Source: Sphagnum compactum (lineage: Eukaryota; Bryophyta; Sphagnopsida; Sphagnales). From it: a DNA stretch of 64,000 nucleotides. The notes below the pieces were generated by a model that had not been told where the DNA came from, ran no database searches, and worked only from the letters and a program-made list of their open reading frames with translations. The DNA lies in NCBI GenBank assembly GCA_965153455.1, contig OZ234503.1:5982157-6046156 (forward strand), given 5' to 3'. Below are positions 10,790 through 22,309 of this stretch, in pieces. The stretch's first letter is position 1; the number at the start of each line of letters is the position of its first letter. A program made the translations under genes and the position numbers.

Positions 10790-13470
10790 GAAAGAATTCA
10801 TTGCCAAAAAAAAGGCACAAAGAGATCCCCACCCAAGGGGGAGCACCACACGGGCTTAGAGGACAAACCTAACTAATGAAACCCCTTGGGGGGCCATCCT
10901 AGCACCACCTAACATAGTTCTCCAATTTAACACAAACCACATGATTCCTAGCCTCTAACAACTTCCTCTCAGTAGAAGGGGACAGTTTGATTGACTTCAA
11001 ACACCTATCCCATGCCACCCTACCATGGTCAAGTAGAGCTTCCCAAATAGCTTTTTGAATTTTGACCATGTGCCACTTTTCATTGTTAAACACCAAATCA
11101 TTATGCTCAATCTGTAAAACCCATAATACAATCCCTCTAGTCAAGGACCATAATCGAATGATGTTGGAAAATCGTTTTGGAACCTTGGCGACAAAGACAC
11201 AATGTTTCCAATGCAATGGGGTTACTTGCTAAATTGGCCTTCCAATCCCATTTATCAAGCCATTCATGATTTTTTACTCATAACCCCAAGCCCACTCATC
11301 ATGCCTGCATTCCCAAAATTTGTTCAAAATAGATTTGTCCCAAAGTCCACACAAGGGGCAACCTTTGTTGCTTTACCCATCAACTATTGCCCTCCCCATG
11401 TTCACCGCAATTGCCTTGTTCCAAATAGCCGATATGAAACCAACTTTCTTACTACGATGTTTGTCCCAACTGTTAGACCACCTTAGCTTGAAATTGGATG
11501 GAAGAAGCTCTGGCCACCTCTTTCTCTACAATGTTTGCATTTGGTTTTGATGATCTAAGCATTTTCCTCCCAATAGCCATGTTATAAAAAAGCAAAAACT
11601 CACATCCTTTTCGGGAGCCTTTGAATTTGGTTCCAAAGCCCCCACATTGCCACAAAACATTAGAAAGTGTAACTTCTTTGGACCTTTGGTGACCTCCACC
11701 ACTCTTACTTGGGCCACTACATCTTCACAATCTTTTAATAGTCCCTCTTCCACACTTTCATTTCTTAGGAGGGTCGAGGTTTGGATTGCACTCAAATAGA
11801 ATACAACTTCACCTCTTTTGAGATGTTTAATTGTTGTATGAAAGCTCTACACCTTGGTCCGAAATCAGGCGAAACTTTGCAAACCAAAGAAGGAAGAAGT
11901 TCATTCCCCATGTACACACCTACCCACTCTCTTGTTAGACAATGGTTGTCATGTGTCTTAAGTATGCTTCCCCAATTTTCTTCTAGTTTAGTGACCATTT
12001 TGGCATAGCTTGCTTCATCTTTTAGTGACCAATAAAAATTCCTTTATTTCTTATTTGGATGCGAACCTTTTTTCAGCAGCAACCCAAACATCAACAATAA
12101 AGATCCATCCTAAGTTTATAACTAGGTTATAATAGTTCAAGTTTGTCTCCCTACTTGCTACCAATCAAGAAAGCTATTCACTTTAGCTCATTAATGTGAA
12201 GGCTAGAAACTTGGCTAAATAGCTCCAACACCTTTACTAACTAACACATGTCAGCTTGGGAGGTTTTTACCATAGAGCTGGTATCATCACATAATGTGCA
12301 ATTAATTGTTGTTTTGTTGATAAAGGTAGCCCCCCTAGATTATGTTATTTCTAAACTCTTCATGGTTCACCGCGTTGAAGGTTTCCCCTATTAATGAAAC
12401 AAGTAAGCTAATGTTAAGGTACAACCCTACCACACCCTTGAATTCGATTACAAACCCTTCAAAAGTTTTCCCATTAACCACAATACTAACTTTGCATAAA
12501 GAAACAAGATTTTGGTCATATTAACAAACTCTTCTAGAATCCCAAGCCTGCCCATGCAATTGAACAAGAAGCCCAATCCACCTTGTGGCAAAATCTAAAT
12601 TGAGAACAAACAATGGGTTGTTTAGATTTTTTAGCCCATGAAATTGTTTCGTGGGATAAAATAATGTTGTTCAAGATGTACCTCACCAACAAAAATGTTG
12701 ATTGGTCAATACTAATAGCTTCCATCAAGGTTGATTGTAGCCGCATTTGAAGAATTTTTGCAATGATCTTATATGTCACACATTGAGGAGTGTGATTGGT
12801 CATCGTTTCAACAATTGTTTCCTATCTCTTCCTTTATGCAACAAAGTGATAAACCCCGTGGTTACCCCTAGGGGGAAATGCCCTTGTTGAATTGAAGACT
12901 ATACCATTTTAATGTATCCTATCCCTATGGCTAACCACACCCTTTGGAAAACTTCCACCACCACACCATTAGGGCCTAAGCCTTTGCCTTTGGCCATTAT
13001 GTTTAAGGTAACAAGCAATTATGCTTTTGTTATGGGTTGTGTCAAGTTACATTTCATGTGCTCATGAATCTTGTCTTTTAGGATCCTCAAAAAAACATTT
13101 TTAATTTCAATAGAATTTGTGTCGCAAGCCTCTTTAATATGGAGTTTTGAATAAAATTCTCTACACCAAGCCCTAAGTCCAACTTGAGAGGAAATAACCT
13201 CCCCCATTTCATTCTCTTGTTTTGTAACTAGTAAATGAGGGTTGCATTATTTAACTGCAACAAAGAATTCATAAGTTACAACATGCCCTTTTTTTAGCCA
13301 CCTTAGTTTAGATCTTTTTTTCATTTTGCCTATATTTCATTCTTCAAAAGCTTATCCATTGATTACTTAGTTGCATCATTAAAAGGTCTTTTTGTAGTCC
13401 ACTTGTGTAGCTTTTGAATGGTATTGGGCCTCTTTCTCCAACTTCTTGTTTTTCTAAACCACAAATATCT
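10790..13470 (-). mobile_element. Decayed 5'-truncated LINE (non-LTR retrotransposon), reverse transcriptase pseudogene
   Basis: Read on the minus strand, fragments in the order expected for a plant LINE ORF2 appear in different frames. At 13207-13019 is the pre-RT region (GLRAWCREFYSKLHIKE ... LTQPITKA). At 12997-12890 is MAKGKGLGPNG ... QQGHFPLGVTTGFITLLHKG. At 12803-12534 is the fingers/palm region (YKIIAKILQMRLQ ... DQSTFL ... KVDWA). At 12294-12283 the catalytic YADD box reads LCDD. A 3' region with LWSLTRGIVLWVLQIEHNDL lies at 11216-10899, in the position of the family's C-terminal extension. There is a frameshift near 12780 and several stops, so it cannot encode active enzyme. No endonuclease domain was recognised upstream of 13470, consistent with 5' truncation at insertion. 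The 3' end is placed near a T-rich stretch (minus strand) at about 10810. Confidence 0.85.
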
Positions 13471-13753
13471 ATTCACCTATCCATTATCTATGCATAATTA
13501 TTATGACAACCATTTTTTTACCATGGATTTTACACACTCATAAATTATGCAAAAATCTTTGAAGACAAAACTTTCAATTCTTTTCACAAGTCTATTTTAT
13601 AAAACTTTTCACTCTTGCAACAAATTATTTTTATCAAATAAAGGTATTTCCAAAAGTCCCAAACACCCACTTATATACCAACCAAAAGGAAACCAAAAAA
13701 ATAAATCTTAATGTTTTACACATCACATGGCTCACCATATGATTCAACATGCA

Positions 13754-14125
13754 CATTAATTTGTGCAAAGATTTTCCTTGAAAATCATCATCTTTAAGTC
13801 ATGCCACATTAATTTATGCAAAGGTTTTCATTGTGAATCACCATCCTTGAATCATGCACATTAATTTGTGTGAAGACTCTCATTGTGAATCACCATCCTT
13901 GAGTCATGCACATTAATTTGTGCAAAGGTTTTCATTGTGAATCACCATAATTGAGTCATGCAAATTAATTTATGCAAATCTTTTCCTTATGAATCATCAT
14001 TTTTTAATCATGTACATTAATTTGTGCAAAACAAATCCTACTGCTCACCATCCTTGAATTATGCATATTAATTTGTGCAATTTTTTTTTGATGAATTATC
14101 ATTTTTGAATCATGCACATTAATTG
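13754..14125 (+). repeat. Tandem array, 52-bp unit, about 7 copies
   Basis: The landmark CATTAATTTGTGCAAA or a variant starts at 13754, 13807, 13859, 13911, 13963, 14015, 14066 and 14117, giving spacings of 53, 52, 52, 52, 52, 51 and 51. The rest of each unit holds TTTTCATTGTGAATCACCAT and CTTGAATCATGCA. Copies are diverged but in register. The array is non-coding and begins just upstream of the recognisable 5' part of the LINE (which lies on the minus strand). Confidence 0.95.
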
Positions 14126-14129
14126 AAAC

Positions 14130-15900
14130 CATGACTAATTGGTGATGACTCACCAAACTATTATGAAATTATAAAACCCCACCATCTAATAGATTACCGA
14201 AGTTAACCCCAAGGTAATTACATAAGTAATAAGCTATTGATATCAACTTGCAACCCCATCTCATTTCCTATTATCGAATGAAAATTTCAAATTGCCTTTG
14301 TAATTAAAAACATCTTTCATATTGAAGTGATCTTTTAACATTTCCCACATTAATTAACACATATATTTCCCACTACTTATCAAAGTTAAATATATAGTCA
14401 CTTGATGTTGGTCCCTTGAAGATTGAACAAATCCAAAACATAACAAATATCTTGAAAATTTGGAGATTTAGGGAACTTTTGGATTTGTGTGGTCATCTAA
14501 TTAAGATAGTATTTTTGGTCATTATCTACATCACAAATTGGAATCCCCTTCCCCCCCAAATATTAGCAAAAAAAACACCAACAAATATTTTTAATGTCAA
14601 AATAAAATCCAATTGTAAATAATCTAATCTAGTTTTCAAATTTCCAACTCATGACACATTGTATCAAAGCACATGTGGAGTTCACAAATTGTTGGAATAT
14701 TTCATTTTATGCTTATGTAATTTTGCAAAATTATATCCAAATGTAATTAATTAATCATCAGTTAATCAAAATATTGAAAATCTTCAAAGTCTATTAAAAT
14801 ATGAACCCATTTAGTGAATAAGATATTGGAATGATGAAGAAATGTGATTGGTTGTTTGAAACAAGAATATTTATAATTTACAATAAAGGAATCAAGGTTC
14901 AAATCATTGTTGGTTGATTTTGGGTTGAGTTTTAAGAATCGGTCTTAACATGTTTAAATGGAATCTTTTCTTTCATCTACTCATAGTTTATGACATTAAA
15001 ATTGTTGATGAAGGACATTGGGATAAAATTGTGATGGCAAGGAAACGTTATAATAGTCCCATATCCTTTGTCCCATATAAGAAGATTATCTCATATCCCC
15101 ACAATTCTCTTCTTTGCCCCCCCCCCCCCCCCCCAAAGAAAAGAAAAGGATAATCCCATCAACATGGATTTTATCAAGATTAGAACATTACATCCAAAGC
15201 TAGCAATCCAAAAAAGTTGACCCAACCCTAGACTAAACAAGTTATGATTTTTGAAAATATTCCCTAAACCCAAAACTAACGCGTCATCCATCTATTTTAT
15301 ACAAAACATTAAACTTGGACCCAATAGTTGCTCTAATAACCCAAGAATTTGCAAATGTCAATTTGAACCAATGTTGTGCGAGTATAAGTTTATGATAAAC
15401 CCTTTGAATATGCCATCCAAAAAAACTAAATTTATTTACCCATTCGACAAAGGTACAATATCACCCAAAGTTTTCAATGATGATAAGATTTGGGTTTTAA
15501 AAAATATAATGCTTTGTGAATTCGAGTAGGGTCAAGGGCCTTGAATGAACCAACACCCACACTCATATGATTGAAGGATGGACAATACTGTTGGATCAAG
15601 GAATCAAGGTGTAAAGTATAGTAGCAAACCTACCTTAGGAAGGTGATAGTTATCTTAAATTGTTAATTATCCTAACAAAGGTAAGTAGCTTCCTAGGAAG
15701 TTCCACCATTGGCGTTTTCCTAGCCATCATTGTTCAAGCTCACCATCATTCGCTTAAGTCTAAGGTGTCAATGTGCACATTGTTAACCATGTTTGTTTGA
15801 TGGTGTAGTACATGTCAAACATCAATAGTGTGTGGGATCTAGATTCACAATTGCAAATCAACTAGTTCAACAATCACAATTCACATTATGGGTTTTTTGA
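14130..15900. other. No gene recognised; 18-base C run
   Basis: AT-rich sequence with only short frames. A homopolymer of 18 C spans 15117-15134 and is followed by an AAAGAAAAGAAAAGG tract. I see no conserved protein or RNA motif. Confidence 0.55.
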
Positions 15901-15904
15901 CTAA

Positions 15905-16760
15905 TCAAAAAATGACTACTGTCCTTTTTTACTACAATTGTAACTACTTAGTCACAAAAATCACTATGTAGTTGCAAAGGCCATTGAAATGTCATATGAT
16001 GTCATGGTTTTGTGACTAAAGTTAATATGATGATTAGTGGGTTTATTTGGATAGATAAATTATTATTTTTGAAATTGTAATAATATGCTTTAAATTAATT
16101 AAAAATATTTAATTAAAAATACCTTGACTTTTGTGACTAAAATAATGACTTTTAGTTTCACAACATGACGATGTGGCATTCCATGTGTTTTTTACAACTT
16201 GTTTAATTTGATTACAATGAGAAAAACAATTAGAAAATGGCATAATCAACTTCAAAAACAATTAGAAAAATGATCATAGTCAAATAGGATTAGTCGTAGA
16301 ATACATGTTTTGGAGTTGTGGTGGTAGTAAAATACTTGACTATTAGTCAACATGATCACTCATACATTAATTGGATAAAATGAGGCATTTATTGGTCAGT
16401 CACTATGTTAGAGATAATATAGCTCTTTGCATTTAGATGCAAATCCAAAAACTTTACCTTCATTATAACAAATCTTATCCTTTGAAATGGACACAAAACT
16501 GACTATTATTTTTTTCAACTACACTTATAACTACTTAGTCATAATAATCACTAAGTAATGGCAAAAGACATCAACATGCCACATGGCATTATGGTTTTGC
16601 AATTGTAGTCAATATTACAACTTGTTGGTTTTTTTGGTAAATTATTATATTATTTTTAAATTTTTGTTCATTAGTTAGTTAGTTGTAAGAACCATCCACC
16701 TTTGCAATTAATAATGACTTAATCTCTCACATGATGATATCGCATGTTATATGCTAACAA
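15905..16760 (+). repeat. Tandemly duplicated block (15905-16070 and 16501-16650)
   Basis: Sequence at 15905-16070 recurs about 597 bases downstream in the same orientation. Shared words are ACTACTTAGTCA, AATCACTA.GTA, GCAAA.G.CAT, a CATATGATGTCATGGTTTTG-like stretch and GTTGGTTT or GTGGGTTT. A further motif (AATAATGACTT...GATGATGTGGCAT-like) appears near 16140, 16710 and 16860. The copies are strongly diverged, and no coding frame is kept. Confidence 0.5.
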
Positions 16761-16984
16761 GATGTGGTTTTATTTGTCAACATATTCATGTCATTGATTC
16801 GATGAATTAATCTCATTTATTAGTTAATTGAAAATATTGTTATCCTTTACAATTAATAACAATTCAATCTTCCATGTGATGATGACATGGCATGCCATAT
16901 TTTTTGTGTGTCATGAAGTTTTTGAAGTCATGAATTCACGTGCATGTGTATTATAATTATGACTACAATATTAATAGTCATTTT

Positions 16985-17270
16985 GAAAAAGGTGACACAT
17001 AACTCCTTAACTTTTTAACTACTTAACACACTAATTTAGGTTAACATACCTATTAAATTAACATATATGTATGTACGTTACTTAGTAAAAAATTATTTCT
17101 TAATATAGGTTACCTTGTAAGTAATTACTTAACTAAACATAAGAAATTTAGTACATCTAGTATGTTTAAATATACCTACAATAGGTTACCTTATTAATAA
17201 ATTAACTTAGGTAGGTTTTTTTAGGTTCCTAGCTTTAGGTTTTTTGCTAAGTCAACCTAGGTAGCCTCAT
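16985..17270. repeat. CCTA/TAGG-rich cryptic simple repeat
   Basis: AACATACCTA, TAGGTTACCTT, TAGGTAGG and CAACCTAGGTAGCC recur through this block. The vocabulary matches 183-480 and 44225-44400. It is non-coding. Confidence 0.5.
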
Positions 17271-20200
17271 CACAACATATTTTATCAAATTTGTAACCAC
17301 CTCAAGTTTGTGTGAATAAATGTGATTAGATGCGACATAATTATCCCTCTAAATTCCTTTTGAGCTTTGTGCATTCATCCTATATCATTTTTGCAACAAA
17401 CTATTTTGTTATTATAAGTTTTCCTATTAGCATGGAGTTGTGAATATCATTGTGTGCATGTGATGTTGGTTTAATGGATTTATTTTTTAATCATTCTACT
17501 AATCATGAGCAAATGTTGTTGACCTTGGGGATTTAATATTTGACATGGGATGAAATTTCGTAGATATTCATATGGGTACTTCCATGTGGTGAATATTATT
17601 CATGGGGCATCTATGCAATGAATGGGAATGAAAATCCCACCAACAACAATGAGGGAATCAATACATAACATTCAACTTGGAAAACTTCAAAGAGGTCACC
17701 ATGAATCAAGTGTGATGGAATCTCAAATGTGGGAGATCATAATAGAATTGGCAAAATGCATGTAACATTTTTATTGATCATGTATGTTTAAAAAAATTCA
17801 ATTATCATCCTCCTAGAAATATTATACCAATATAAAATGGTATAAAATTTGAAGATCTCAACTATTGCTACTAACTAATGTTTTACTAATAGTCAAGGTA
17901 TTTGTATAAGTTGATATTTAAATTTAATTTTTCTTGACTTGTTAGCACTCAACATGTGTTAGATCCTTGAAAGATTTTATGTATACATAATACATATTCA
18001 AGTGGTCTTTTAAAAATATGATAATACCCCAATAGATCAATGTTAACTAGTTTCAAATAACCAAACCTACATATCATTTTGATGGTGGAATTAGAACTTG
18101 AAGTTTAAACCAAATTATGTCATGAGGCTCTTGCTATAAGTGGACCTTACAACATATTGCATTCTAAAGCTAGTGTTGGAATAATGTTGCAATTTTCATT
18201 CACACATGGTTCAATTTTCTAAGTAGTGGAAACAACAAAAATAAACACAAAGAAAAAATGTTCAATGAACAAGGAACAACTAATGGGACCTATTTTGATT
18301 CCATCCTGAAAATTACATGTGAAAAGGTTAGCCAATCTATATACCTATGGAGACAAGTTCAAAACCCAAACAAGAGGGCAAGGAAACACAACAATAAGAA
18401 AAACCCAAAATTTTATTTGGTAGAACTCTATAGGTTGTAATTATAACATGATAGTTGATGGGCTTTTTCAATTGATCAATAACATATTTTGTGATATCAA
18501 TCTTTTAGTTCTTCAAGGTACCTTAGGTAAAAGGTAACACCTCCATATTAGTAGGCAAAACATGCATGTTAAATTAGAGTCACTAACATTATGCATCTCT
18601 TATGCAATTGAAATGAAAAAACATTTATTGCAATATTAGGCAAGACAATAGTTAACGTAGCATTAGGAGTTGTTTGGCACTTATTTTGAGACAACATGGT
18701 TGCTTCCTCACTTAACTTAGATCATCATTTTGTTTTATTTTTTTCCTCAATCTTGCTTCAATAGCCTTTGTAAGTACATCATCTCTCACAACTTTCACAA
18801 CACAAACCTTGGGTTGATGAAAATGTGAAATGGCATATATTGAAGTTTTAACCAATCTTTGAGTTTGTTTTGCTAGAATTAGATGATTGATAGCTTGAAG
18901 AAGGCCATGTACATTGCTAGAGAAATAATTGAATTTGAAAACATAAATTGAAACAACAAACAAATTGACAAAAAAATATGAATATAAATAGATTGACCAA
19001 AAAAAACCTTTTGCATGGTTTATAGACTTTTTTCCTTAGCTTAAAAAATAAATTTGTGGAACATGTCAATGAAACTAGAAACATCAAACACGTCTTCAAT
19101 GTTGAATTTAATGTCAAATTTATGATAAGTCTTTCATTCATTGAATGCATAATAGGGGTTCAATTCTTGGTTGTTTTACTTCACCACTTACCTTCACATT
19201 GTCAACATCCTTGGAATCAAGAAGGCATTAACAAGAACTATGGACATCACCAATGATCAAAATATTAACAACTTTAACATCACACTATAGAGGATTCTCC
19301 AAGACACATCATTTTTTGGTCATCTTGTTCATCATCTCCATCATTAAATTTGCCATCATCATTAGATTTTTCATTGGCATTCAAATTGAGGTCATAAAAA
19401 ATTGGAGCAATCAAACAAAACATTGAATCAGTACAATTTAAAGATATATAAGGATTGTTATCCTTATAATCAATGCACAATCCATTGCGGGAATGTAAGG
19501 CACATGACAAATAAAAGGACCACTAGACAAAAAAACATGACTATAAAGCGCATAATAAACTATAAAAGCATTAGTTGAAAATATAAAACTTATAATAGGA
19601 TCCAAAATAGGAATTACATCACAAATAGAAGCCACAACATCAATTATACTAAGCAATAATGATGTAGACATAATTGATTCATCAACAAGAAATACAATGA
19701 CATAATCAATAATAAAAAACAATATGTCAACAATTGAATAATCAATTTGCGTTACAATGACAAAATCATCAATAAGAATCAGCACATCAACAATTAACTT
19801 GTCAATTAGCACTATAGTAATTGCATCAACACACTTGGGTGAAACAATAGGAATGTCTTTAATTGCAAAAGTAGAATTTTTAATAAAAACTTCAACAATT
19901 GCAAAAACAATTTGAAAAGATGTTGGTAAAGAATTGACAAGAAATCACTAAAAGTAGCAAACTCAAATTGGAGCTCTATAATCAAACCAACCTTTTCTAT
20001 GCGCACTTTCATTGTTTTCCACCTTCCAAAATCAGCATGTAGACACCAAATTTGATGCAAAAAGATAGTAAGACAACCAAGATCAACATGCAATTCACAT
20101 CCACAGGCAAAGAAACAAATTTGGAAAGTGGACAAAAATGAGAAAGGAGACAAAAAGAAAAGAACAGGAGATTTTTTTCCAAAGGTTGTTTACATGGGGT

Positions 20201-20400
20201 AAAAGAACCCCAGAGCTTCACCAATATAAGGTCGTAGGTTCTATGGAGTTCTTCACCCGACACAAGGGTTTTCCAAATTAGAATAGAGGGTGCATTGGTG
20301 GGTGCTGGGTCACATGATGTGATGATGATGAAGCCAATAGCATTTGCTATTTGTATTATAATGTATCCCATTGAAACCATGATGAGGATGATGATCGCGA
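17271..20400. other. No gene recognised; low-complexity Ser/Thr/Ile-like frame near 19560-19930
   Basis: Most of this stretch is AT-rich filler. On the plus strand around 19560-19930 a frame with only two or three stops reads as a Ser/Thr/Ile-rich, internally repetitive sequence (for example SIRISTSTINLSISTIVIAS). The opposite strand gives long hydrophobic frames (19812-19438, 124 codons; 20153-19812, 113 codons) that mirror the same degenerate ATCAATA/CAACAATT repetition. I take these as by-products of repetitive DNA, not genes. Confidence 0.4.
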
Positions 20401-20404
20401 TGAA

Positions 20405-21160
20405 GAAGAAGCCAACAGCGTTTGTAACATATGTAAGTATCGTGATTCATATATCTTAGCGAGTTTATCGCATGGCACCAAAAGCTGCTAACAGCGACAG
20501 CAAAAACACCAAAACCAAAAACTGATAACACCAAAAACAGCGGGACTTGGCAGCAGGAAGTGGTGGACGAAAATGATGGCAGGAAGCGCGATGTAATGTT
20601 ACCGTCCCTGACGCCGGCATATGCCGTGATCCTTTGAGCATTATTCCGTGCCGTGCTGGGATGCTGCCAGCCAGCTTTCTCCCATTTCCATCGATCCTTC
20701 GCCGTGTGAATGTAAGCTATCTGGGCGGACAGCAATACAGCAATATCCACATCTGTGGCTTCTAGGTGACGATCATCTGCGGAGTTATCCCGAGCGACGA
20801 CAGCCTCCTAAAATCACTGTTCGAAAAACACGGTCGTAGAGATTCCTCAAACGCATATAATATCCTAAATAGCTCACCCCCAATTAAGGAAAGAAATCTT
20901 AAGGCACTAAACTCGGCCCACCCTGCATATTATCTCTCAGCACGAGAGCAGTAGCACCTGCTCTCAGGCTCTGACGCCGCGCTCTTCTTGCCGAATATGC
21001 TCATTGCTTAGCCACATGAAAGGTGTCTGGCTGCTGGCGCATTTACGAGGACTGGGAAATTATGGGTTTGATTTATGACAAGATTGTCCTGAACTGATGA
21101 TCCTGGGCCGCATAACTGTCATATTACGTCCAACATCATATATTGATTGTCTCCAGCGAC
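20405..21160. promoter_or_regulatory. CpG-rich island, possible promoter, exon or recent insertion
   Basis: I count about 35 CpG dinucleotides in roughly 750 bases, for example GACGCCGGC at 20610-20618, CCGAGCGACGAC at 20790-20801 and GACGCCGCGC at 20972-20981. Neighbouring sequence usually has none or one per 60 bases. Such an island in methylated plant DNA suggests a hypomethylated promoter or exon, or recently arrived sequence. Open frames exist (minus 20750-20310, 146 codons; plus 20766-20954 containing SDDSLLKSLFEKHG), but neither shows a domain I recognise, and both lack convincing ATG starts or splice context. A TATA-like GCATATAATATCC lies at 20852-20864. Confidence 0.5.
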
Positions 21161-21540
21161 TAGCTTCTGTCAGTTGGGTGCAATGTTTTTTTTAGTAATT
21201 TTTGTGTAGGATAAAATTCCTACCACAAATTTTCTTCAAGTGCCTTCACATTTGTAACTAAAGTGACAATCAGGGAATTGAAGGTAGTATTTTATGTGTG
21301 CCATCCATATCATCCATTGGAAGTAGAGTTTTATATATATTTCTAGAGTAGAGAGAGGTTTGCATTTAGGTTACACTTAAAAAGTTACAACCCTGAGCAT
21401 CCATGTCATCATGAAGTTTTATTCTTAAGATTGTCATTAAGGATGCTGAATTTTGTTGTTTACCTTCATTTTTTAATTTGTAGACAGATTCGATCTAATT
21501 TTCTTATGGATGATTGCCACTTCAGTTACATAAAAAATTT

Positions 21541-21542
<2 letters not shown>

Positions 21543-21573
<31 letters not shown>
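21543..21573 (+). repeat. Homopolymer of 31 A
   Basis: An uninterrupted run of 31 A, followed by CAGAAAAGAAAGGGGAAAAG. It could be the poly(A) tail of a retrocopy that begins somewhere upstream, possibly in the CpG-rich island. I found no target-site duplication to prove this. Confidence 0.9.
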
Positions 21574-21574
<1 letters not shown>

Positions 21575-22207
21575 AGAAAAGAAAGGGGAAAAGCGCTGAA
21601 GTTGTGTGTGCACATGTGCGGTTTGTGTGAATGCCCATCTTGCATTGAGATTCACTCAAATAGCCTAGTGCCCATGTGTGACTCATGATGAATCCACCTT
21701 GGTTATTGTCAGTACAAAATCACAATAACTTCATCTAGCTCTTACCCATCCTGGTAACCTTTAACTCATCGACCAAGCATGGGGTACTTCCATCGCCGAC
21801 TGTTTGGTGAAACTGATGGATTATGTGACTCAGTACCCTCAAGTACCCAACAGTGCACCATCCATTGAAAACCCCTTATGACTTATGTATGACTCAGTTC
21901 TGGATGAATCACCAGAAACCTCGGTAACCTATCTTGGAAACCCTCTCACTTCCACCTCACACTACTTGAAACTACCTTATGAAATTGGATAAAAGTGTCA
22001 TAGACAAGTAGGTAAGGATGTAAGTGATTTACATAGGCATAAGTAGGTAGGTAATGCACTTGGTGCCTACTTAAGTAGGCAGATATGTTTGGGTAGTTAG
22101 TACATAGCCTTGTGGCAGTAGAGCATGAACCCAGTTTGGATGGAGGAAGAGCAATAAATGCTAGGGAAAGCAACAGAATTGTGGTTACCACTAGTGACTG
22201 TAACGAC

Positions 22208-22302
22208 TTAGAGCATCCCCCCTTCCCCAGCGGTGCTTAGTACAAACCCTCCACATTAAAATTGGATGAAGGAGAGTCAAAACATGCTTGTTTGGCTCAA
22301 GA
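22208..22302 (+). mobile_element. MITE-like end fragment
   Basis: After CTTA comes GAGCATCCCCCCTTCCCCAG and CGGTGCTTAGTACA, then ATTAAAATTGGATGAAGGAG, AAACATGC and TTGTTTGGCTCA. The last part matches 9943-9992, and the first part matches the reverse complement of 61533-61555 (GAGCATCTCCAGCGGTGCTG). TTA before the GAGCATC terminus would fit a 3-bp target site, but no opposite end was found, so this may be a solo end. Confidence 0.45.
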
Positions 22303-22309
22303 TACATAC

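Noticed and set aside
13754-14125. CRISPR-like array
   Set aside because: The 52-bp period is made of the whole diverged unit. There is no alternation of identical repeats with unique spacers, and the context is plant nuclear DNA.
19438-20153. Two consecutive minus-strand frames of 124 and 113 codons
   Set aside because: Their residues (Ile, Val, Asp, Leu) mirror degenerate ATCAATA/CAACAATT repetition, and the plus strand is equally open. This indicates repetitive DNA.
20310-20750. 146-codon minus-strand frame in the CpG-rich island as a real gene
   Set aside because: It has no recognisable domain and no convincing ATG or splice sites, and its downstream half runs into low-complexity His/Asn-rich sequence. 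I kept the island as a feature but not the frame as a CDS.
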